Shown one piece after another: positions 6,650-10,644 of a stretch of 10,644 bases of DNA. Within the stretch, counting starts at the first letter, position 1. Each line of letters starts with the position of its first letter. Source of the DNA: a bacterium (GTDB taxonomy: Bacteria; CG2-30-53-67; CG2-30-70-394). The translations under genes were made by a program, and so were the position numbers. The notes below the pieces were generated by a model. The model ran no database searches. It saw nothing but the letters and a program-made list of their open reading frames with translations, and was not told the DNA's origin. Location: contig JAJRSX010000005.1 of the NCBI GenBank assembly GCA_024278555.1, forward strand, positions 1 to 10,644, read 5' to 3'.

Positions 6650-6747
6650 TGGCGGGAGTGCATGGGAATCGAACCCACCCGGGACCGCTCGCGCGGCCCC
6701 ACAACGGTTTTGAAGACCGCGGCAGCCACCAGGCCGCATCCACTCCC
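6650..6747 (-). tRNA. selC: tRNA-Sec (anticodon TCA), CCA encoded
   Basis: The 98-nt gene has the hallmarks of selenocysteine tRNA. The anticodon loop is CTTCAAA with a GCGGT/ACCGT stem (anticodon at 6711-6713). The D stem has six pairs (GCGGCC/GGCTGC) around a 4-nt TGGT loop. The long variable arm is GGGGCCGC-GCGA-GCGGTCCC, nearly the E. coli selC sequence. The T arm is GTGGG-TTCGATT-CCCAT. The acceptor is GGGAGTGG against GCACTCCC: seven pairs hold and the eighth is G-G, where the bacterial standard is eight pairs. Discriminator G is followed by CCA. selA, selB and selD are not in the window. It shows that the organism can read UGA as selenocysteine, which supports the selenoprotein call at 2453-2797. 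Confidence 0.97.
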
Positions 6748-6754
6748 GGGCACC

Positions 6755-6783
6755 AGCGTAGCCGCTCCCCCGGAGGGGGACAA
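6755..6783 (-). promoter_or_regulatory. Possible sigma70 promoter of selC
   Basis: TTGTCC (6778-6783) and TACGCT (6755-6760) are separated by exactly 17 bp, and the -10 hexamer ends 7 bp before the first tRNA base. This would start the transcript at or just before the mature 5' end. The spacer contains a TCCCCC-gga-GGGGGA stem (6766-6780) that could also slow transcription leaving the ATPase gene. Neither hexamer is strong. Confidence 0.4.
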
Positions 6784-6789
6784 CGCGAC

Positions 6790-8040
6790 TCAGCCGCGCC
6801 CGGTCGTGCCGAGACGCCACACACTGCTGATGGGCAGGGCGTGGAGACGCGGCCCGAAGGCGAGCCGTTCCTTCCCCGTATAGAGGAGGACGCCACGGTG
6901 GAAATCCTCGCCACACATCTCGGCAAGGGTGCGTAGACCGCGGAGGTCACGCTCGCCCAGGGTGGAACGCGACTTCACCTCGATGCCGACCACCCGTCCC
7001 CCCTCGTCCTCCAGCACGAGGTCCACCCCCCGGCCCGCGTCGGTGCGAAAGTGACACAGCCGCGCCGCCGTGCGGCTCCAGCCGAGCTGTTTGCGAAGCT
7101 CCATGGCGATGAAGTTCTCCAACAACGGGCCGGCATCGCCCGGGTGGCCGGCCAGCCCCCGCGCGGTCCAGCCGGCGAGGTGCGCGAGGAGCCCGGTGTC
7201 GCCAAAGAGGAGCTTCGGCGCCTTCACCAACCGCTTCGAACGATTACGCGACCAGGCCGGAAGACGCCACAGGAGGAAGGTGTGCTCGAAGAGGGCGATA
7301 TACCGCTTGAGGGTCGTCTGTGGCAGGCCGGCACTACGTGCAATCTCGCTATAGTTGAGCGGCCCGGTGGCGCGGACGGCGAGGAGCTGGAGGAGGCGCG
7401 GCAGCTCGGCGAGCCCCTCGATCCGCGCCAGATCGCGCACCTCCCGTTGAAGAATCGTGGCGATGTAACCCCGAAACCACGCCGCACGCCGCCGCGCCTT
7501 CCGCGCCACCGCCTCCGGATACCCCCCCATCAGGGCACGCCGTAGACAGGCAACACGATCCTCCGCCTCGTTCTTCCACGGGGGCAGGCGAGCACGGAAA
7601 CAGGCATCGACGAAGCTACCCCGCCGCCCCTCGATCTCGCCCACGGAGAGGGGCCACAAGGTCACCACCTCCATACGCCCCACCAGGGCGTCGGCCAGAC
7701 GCGGCATGGCGAGGACATTCGCCGAGCCGGTCAACAAGAAACGCCCGGCCTTACGACCACGATCGACCACCTGTCGCAGGACGGTGGCCAGTGCAGGGAT
7801 CTGCAGTACCTCGTCGAGGATCACAGGGCCCTGAAAATCGTCGAGGAAGGCCCCCGGGTCCGCATGGGCCGCGGCGAGCGTTGCCGGGTCATCGAGGCTG
7901 AGATAGCGCGCCGGAAAGGCGTCCCCGATCATCGACTTCGCCAGGGTCGTCTTGCCGCACTGACGTGCTCCCACGAGGAGAACGACCGGCGTATCCGCCA
8001 GGGCCTCCAAAACCACGGTGTCGAGGTTGCGCGGAAACAT
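6790..8040 (-). CDS. AAA+ ATPase with DUF4143 C-terminal domain
   Basis: The protein has 416 residues from ATG 8040. Walker A is GARQCGKTT (24-32), the Walker B region is PVILDEV (72-78), and a sensor-like LLTGSAN lies at 102-108. The middle, with a winged-helix-like NYSEIARSAGLPQTTLKRYI segment, leads to the DUF4143 part, LLFGDTGLLAHLAG. Near the end, VDLVLEDEGGRVVGIEVK gives Asp340...Glu354-x-Lys356, the pattern of PD-(D/E)XK nuclease folds. Such proteins are common, patchily distributed accessory ATPases of unknown role; toxin-antitoxin, defence or mobile-element links have been proposed. An in-frame TTG at 8076 would overlap the putative -10, so ATG 8040 is preferred, though no ribosome site precedes it. 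It stands alone between thiO, which is divergent, and selC. Acquisition by transfer is possible; I see no flanking repeats. Confidence 0.9.
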   Translation of the reverse strand: MFPRNLDTVVLEALADTPVVLLVGARQCGKTTLAKSMIGDAFPARYLSLDDPATLAAAHADPGAFLDDFQGPVILDEVLQIPALATVLRQVVDRGRKAGRFLLTGSANVLAMPRLADALVGRMEVVTLWPLSVGEIEGRRGSFVDACFRARLPPWKNEAEDRVACLRRALMGGYPEAVARKARRRAAWFRGYIATILQREVRDLARIEGLAELPRLLQLLAVRATGPLNYSEIARSAGLPQTTLKRYIALFEHTFLLWRLPAWSRNRSKRLVKAPKLLFGDTGLLAHLAGWTARGLAGHPGDAGPLLENFIAMELRKQLGWSRTAARLCHFRTDAGRGVDLVLEDEGGRVVGIEVKSRSTLGERDLRGLRTLAEMCGEDFHRGVLLYTGKERLAFGPRLHALPISSVWRLGTTGRG

Positions 8041-8069
8041 AGATGATGTTATCGCCGGTTGGTGGCTGG

Positions 8070-8098
8070 ATTTCAACCACTACCCGGTTGATTTACAA
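8070..8098 (-). promoter_or_regulatory. Possible promoter of the AAA+ ATPase gene
   Basis: TTGTAA (8093-8098) and TGAAAT (8070-8075), with a 17-bp spacer, lie in the most AT-rich part of the spacer between the ATPase gene and thiO. Each hexamer matches four of six consensus bases. The expected start near 8063 leaves a leader of about 20 nt before ATG 8040. Confidence 0.35.
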
Positions 8099-8241
8099 CT
8101 CTCCTTTTCCCCACCCGCCCCTCAGCTCATGATGGACGGTGTGCTTCATTCCGAGCACAACAGGTTGAGCGTGGCGCGCCGTCCTCACGACCACCGGCCC
8201 GACCTGCTGCCCACTCCCCGCCCCTTCCCCATACTCCGGCG

Positions 8242-9390
8242 ATGCCTCTCCCCGACTGCCTGGTGATCGGCGGCGGCCTGATCGGCTGCCTCGCCGCCTA
8301 CGAGCTCGCCCGCGCCGGGGCGCGGGTGGCGGTGGTGGAGCGCGGCGAGCCCGGTCGGGAGGCGTCGTGGGCCGGCGCCGGGATCCTCTCGCCGATGTTC
8401 CCGTGGCGCTACCCGGACGCCCTCGGCCTGCTGGTGAACCGGTCGCTAACCCGCTACGCCACCCTCGTCCCGGAGCTCGTCGAGCGCACCGGCATCGACC
8501 CGCAACACCGCCGCTGCGGCCTCCTCATCCCCACCCTCGACGGGGAGGAGGAGGGCGACTTCGCCGAGGCCCCGCCGTGGTCGGCGCGCTTCGGCTGGCA
8601 ATGCAACCGCCTCGACGGCCAGCAGGCGCGGGAGGTGGAGCCCACCCTCACCGAGGCGAGTACCGGTGGCCTCTGGTGGCCGGCGGTGGGACAGATCCGC
8701 AACCCGCGCCTGGCGGCCGCGGCACGTACGGCGTGCATGGCGGTCGGGGTAGAACTCATCAGCCAGCGTGAGGTCACCGGCTTTCGCCGTGCCGGGGCGA
8801 CGATCACCGCCGCCACCACCGACTCCGGCGAGCTCGCCGCCGGCCACGTCGTCCTCACCGCCGGCGCCTGGAGCCGGGCGGTGGCGGCCACCCTCGATCT
8901 CGACCTCCCGGTCGAACCGGTCAAGGGGCAGATCCTCCTGTTGCGCGCCGCGCCCGGGATGGTGCAGCGGATCGTCAAGCACGAGTCCGCCTACGTGGTG
9001 CCGCGCGCCGACGGCCGCATCCTGGTGGGCGCCACCATGGAGCGGGCCGACTTCGACAAGCAGACCACCCTGTGGGCGATGTGTCGTCTGGCCAACGGCG
9101 CCGCCCGCCTCCTGCCGGCGCTCGACGGCGCCGTGGTGGAGCGCCAGTGGGCGGGGCTGCGGCCGGGCACCCCCGACGGCCTCCCCTACCTCGGCCCGGC
9201 ACCGGGTCTGGACAATCTCACCGTGGCCACCGGCCACTACCGCAACGGCGTCGTCCTCGCCGCCGCCACCGGCGAGGTGGTAACGGCGCTGGTCACCGGA
9301 ACCGAGCCGGCCGTGGACCTCACCCCCTTTGCGGTAGGGCGGCCGGTGGCGGCAGGCCACCCCCTGGGGCTACCCGCCGCCACGACCTGA
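8242..9390 (+). CDS. thiO: Glycine oxidase ThiO (FAD-dependent)
   Basis: ThiO oxidises glycine to iminoglycine (dehydroglycine) with O2, giving the C-N unit of the thiamine thiazole ring in organisms that do not use ThiH. The 382-residue protein is slightly longer than the ~370 usual. The N-terminal FAD-binding fold is CLVIGGGLIGCLAAYELA (6-23), with the ribose acid in VVERG. EASWAGAGILSP follows, as in the DAO family. The C-terminal GLRPGTPDGLPYLGP carries the conserved Arg for the substrate carboxylate, and GHYRNGVVLAAATGE closes the flavin site. No other thi gene is present here. ATG 8242 has no Shine-Dalgarno sequence. The protein could be a related D-amino-acid oxidase, but the motif set fits ThiO best. 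It ends 14 bp from the convergent methyltransferase gene. Confidence 0.92.
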   Translation: MPLPDCLVIGGGLIGCLAAYELARAGARVAVVERGEPGREASWAGAGILSPMFPWRYPDALGLLVNRSLTRYATLVPELVERTGIDPQHRRCGLLIPTLDGEEEGDFAEAPPWSARFGWQCNRLDGQQAREVEPTLTEASTGGLWWPAVGQIRNPRLAAAARTACMAVGVELISQREVTGFRRAGATITAATTDSGELAAGHVVLTAGAWSRAVAATLDLDLPVEPVKGQILLLRAAPGMVQRIVKHESAYVVPRADGRILVGATMERADFDKQTTLWAMCRLANGAARLLPALDGAVVERQWAGLRPGTPDGLPYLGPAPGLDNLTVATGHYRNGVVLAAATGEVVTALVTGTEPAVDLTPFAVGRPVAAGHPLGLPAATT

Positions 9391-9404
9391 AGCGGAGAGC
9401 CCCC

Positions 9405-10271
9405 CTACTTCGTGCCCACCGCCACGACCATCTCGCACGGCCCGACAAAGCCGTCGCCGGTCTCGTACTCCTGCAGCGCCTCTTCGATCTCGGTCCACGC
9501 CGCCTCACGCTCCCCCTCCGACAGGCCGCCGAGCATCTGGTGGAGGGCGCCGAAGGACTCCCGCTCAAAGGCGAGACACTCGGCGGCGGTGTCAAGCCGC
9601 ACCGGCGCGTCGACCACCCGGCTCTCCACCTCCCGGAAGCCGGCCTCGCGCAGGGCCTCCGCCAAGACCCCGTCACCCCCGAGGCTGAAGGGGCCGGGCT
9701 GCCCGGGCAGCGGCGGCCCCAGGGCCGCCCGGCGGCGGATGATGGAGACCGGCACGGAGAAGAAGCCGTTCTTGTCGGCGGTGGAGTAGACCATGGCGGC
9801 GACCTTGCCGCCGTCGCGCAAGGCGTGGCGCATGCCGGCGAGGGCCTTTTGCTGATCCGGGAAATAGATCATCCCGACCCGGGAGATGACCGCGTCGAAG
9901 CTCGCCTCGTCGAGCTCGGTGAGCGCCTCGCCATCCAGCTCGCGGGTCTCCACCTGGTCGTACCCCGCCTCCGCGGCGCGCTGTCGGGCGAACCCCAGAA
10001 TCGTCGGCGACAGGTCGGTCGCCAGGACCCGACCGCCATTGCCGACCCGCGCGGCCGCCTGAAGGGTCTGATCCCCGGCCCCGGCGGCCACGTCCAAGAC
10101 CCGGCTCCCCGCCCCGATGGCGGCCATGTCGAACATCGTCTCGGTCGCCGGTCCCAGCCAGCGCGACAGGAGCGGTGCCCAACGGTGCCACGCCTCGGCC
10201 GCGGTCTCCCACTGGGCCCGGGTGGTCTCCTTGTACTTCGTTGCATCGAACACAGGGGGTTGCGCGTTCAT
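9405..10271 (-). CDS. Class I SAM-dependent methyltransferase, UbiE/Methyltransf_11 type
   Basis: The protein has 288 residues. An N-terminal helix with WETAAEAWHRWAPLL is followed by motif I, VLDVAAGAGDQTLQAAA (58-74), and the SAM-binding acid in VLATDLSPTIL. Motif IV is FDAVISRVGMIYFPD and motif VI is ALRDGGKVAAMVYS. The overall plan is that of small-molecule methyltransferases near UbiE. The substrate is unknown, and GFFSVPVSIIRRRA after motif VI is the likely start of a substrate-specific lid. AGGAG ends 5 nt before the ATG, so the start is secure. It is a single gene with its own probable promoter and converges on thiO. Confidence 0.9.
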   Translation of the reverse strand: MNAQPPVFDATKYKETTRAQWETAAEAWHRWAPLLSRWLGPATETMFDMAAIGAGSRVLDVAAGAGDQTLQAAARVGNGGRVLATDLSPTILGFARQRAAEAGYDQVETRELDGEALTELDEASFDAVISRVGMIYFPDQQKALAGMRHALRDGGKVAAMVYSTADKNGFFSVPVSIIRRRAALGPPLPGQPGPFSLGGDGVLAEALREAGFREVESRVVDAPVRLDTAAECLAFERESFGALHQMLGGLSEGEREAAWTEIEEALQEYETGDGFVGPCEMVVAVGTK

Positions 10272-10293
10272 GGCATCTCCTGGAAATAGAAAA

Positions 10294-10301
10294 CACTAGT
10301 G
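10294..10301. promoter_or_regulatory. Possible operator: CACTAGTG palindrome in methyltransferase leader
   Basis: CACTAGTG with partly symmetric AT-rich flanks lies between the putative -10 and the ATG of the 9405-10271 gene, where a repressor could act. An 8-bp palindrome alone is weak support. Confidence 0.2.
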
Positions 10302-10310
10302 ATTTCATCG

Positions 10311-10338
10311 AATATACCGACAACGGAGCCAAAGGCAA
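10311..10338 (-). promoter_or_regulatory. Probable promoter of the 9405-10271 methyltransferase gene
   Basis: TTGCCT (10333-10338) and TATATT (10311-10316) are spaced by 16 bp in a marked AT-rich patch. The -10 hexamer matches five of six bases. The predicted start near 10304 gives a leader of about 33 nt containing the AGGAG ribosome site. Confidence 0.5.
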
Positions 10339-10370
10339 CCCGAGCCCCAACCCCATCATCGTCGGTTGGC

Positions 10371-10393
10371 TTCTCGCGCGGAGAGGCGGAGAA
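10371..10393. repeat. Degenerate intergenic repeat (CGCGGAGAGGCGGAG type)
   Basis: TTCTCGCGCGGAGAGGCGGA and the following GAA read as imperfect copies of an 8-bp word, of the kind GCGGAGAG. It is one of four such remnants in the gene-free right end. Confidence 0.4.
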
Positions 10394-10425
10394 CGGTGGG
10401 GAGGGGGAGGCAGGAGGGGGAACAG

Positions 10426-10449
10426 CAGTAGGTAGTAGACAGTAGATAG
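10426..10449. repeat. Degenerate GTAG/ACAGTAG short tandem repeat
   Basis: The stretch consists of CAGTAG, GTAGTAGA and CAGTAGATAG words, imperfect copies of a 7-8 bp unit, next to G-rich runs on both sides. No coding potential is seen. Confidence 0.55.
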
Positions 10450-10492
10450 GGGGGAGGTGGCCCGGGGGATGGCGTCGCCGGGAAGGCCATTT

Positions 10493-10527
10493 GAGCCACG
10501 GAATCCACGGAAAGACACGGAAGGGAA
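10493..10527. repeat. Dispersed repeat segment, copy 2
   Basis: GAGCCACGGAATCCACGGAA continues AGACACGGAAGGGAA. The 19 nt at 10494-10512 are the exact reverse complement of 5723-5741. Inside, CCACGGAA, ACACGGAA and CCACGGAA-like words repeat every 8-9 bp, and AGCCACGG recurs at 10531. Confidence 0.75.
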
Positions 10528-10593
10528 GCGAGCCACGGGTAGAGGCGTCGCCGGTGGTCAACACCAGGGGACGGCGGGGGCCTGGAAGGCAGG

Positions 10594-10624
10594 GCTCACG
10601 CCAAGACGCCAAGGCGCAAAGAGC
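10594..10624. repeat. Degenerate 8-bp tandem repeat (GCCAAGAC family)
   Basis: GCCAAGAC, GCCAAGGC and GCAAAGAG follow one another, flanked by GCTC on the left and GAGC on the right. Similar Lys/Ala-like GCCAAGACGC words are a familiar intergenic repeat in many bacterial genomes; its role is unknown. Confidence 0.55.
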
Positions 10625-10644
10625 TGCGTCTCCCCTCCGCGACC

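Larger units (their letters stand above)
10340..10644. other. Gene-free region of repeat remnants
   Basis: No frame here has family-like content, and the open frames are shadows. The stretch holds the four short repeat blocks at 10371, 10426, 10493 and 10594, plus purine-rich G runs at 10396-10421 and 10448-10476. It runs to the window edge, so any gene using it as a promoter or terminator region lies outside. Confidence 0.6.

Noticed and set aside
6650-6747. selC as an attachment site of an integrated island
   Set aside because: I found no second copy of the tRNA 3' end and no integrase in the window.
8446-9360. 304-codon minus-strand frame opposite thiO
   Set aside because: It is a shadow frame; ThiO motifs run through the whole plus-strand gene.
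9366-9403. Terminator between thiO and the convergent methyltransferase (GGGGCT...AGCCCC)
   Set aside because: The loop is 26 nt, the stem is only 6 bp and there is no U-tract in either direction.

Overview
The window comes from a high-GC proteobacterium. The dCTP deaminase exteins carry the long-form signature MSIKSDRW...[16 protein letters not shown] that I associate with gammaproteobacteria such as Pseudomonas. The organism makes [NiFe]-hydrogenase (hypF) and uses selenocysteine (a tRNA-Sec gene and, I argue, a selenoprotein gene). I cannot name a genus; an anaerobic or facultative sulfur- or hydrogen-oxidising gammaproteobacterium would fit.

Layout. Bases 1-92 are a perfect 92-bp palindrome that ends 3 bp from the hypF stop codon. 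Minus-strand genes then run leftwards from 4847 to 96: a four-helix membrane protein, dcd interrupted in frame by an HNH-endonuclease intein, a small thioredoxin-fold protein whose frame is crossed by one TGA, and hypF. A 118-bp divergent spacer separates this cluster from folE on the plus strand (4966-5580). After a 205-bp spacer come three more minus-strand genes: an AAA+/DUF4143 ATPase (8040-6790), selC (tRNA-Sec, 6747-6650) and an RlmI-like methyltransferase (6619-5786). thiO (8242-9390, plus) converges on a second class I methyltransferase (10271-9405, minus). The right end, 10340-10644, has no gene and is built from short degenerate repeat remnants; one 19-nt segment recurs, inverted, downstream of folE.

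Main result. Adjacent genes of one cluster each need an unusual step to give a working protein. dcd must excise a 326-residue intein inserted directly after the conserved catalytic-loop arginine. The next gene, normally truncated by automatic callers to a TTG start at 2734, reads back in frame through TGA to an ATG at 2797. It then encodes a 114-residue protein with a U-S-G-C redox motif. An 8-bp stem with a GUU loop lies 16-34 nt after the UGA and fits the bacterial SECIS pattern. The tRNA-Sec gene 3.9 kb away shows that the cell can decode it.

The rest is core metabolism: FolE opens folate synthesis, ThiO supplies the thiazole precursor for thiamine, Dcd supplies dUTP for dTMP, and HypF builds the cyanide ligands of hydrogenase. 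Most long antisense frames are high-GC shadows and are omitted.
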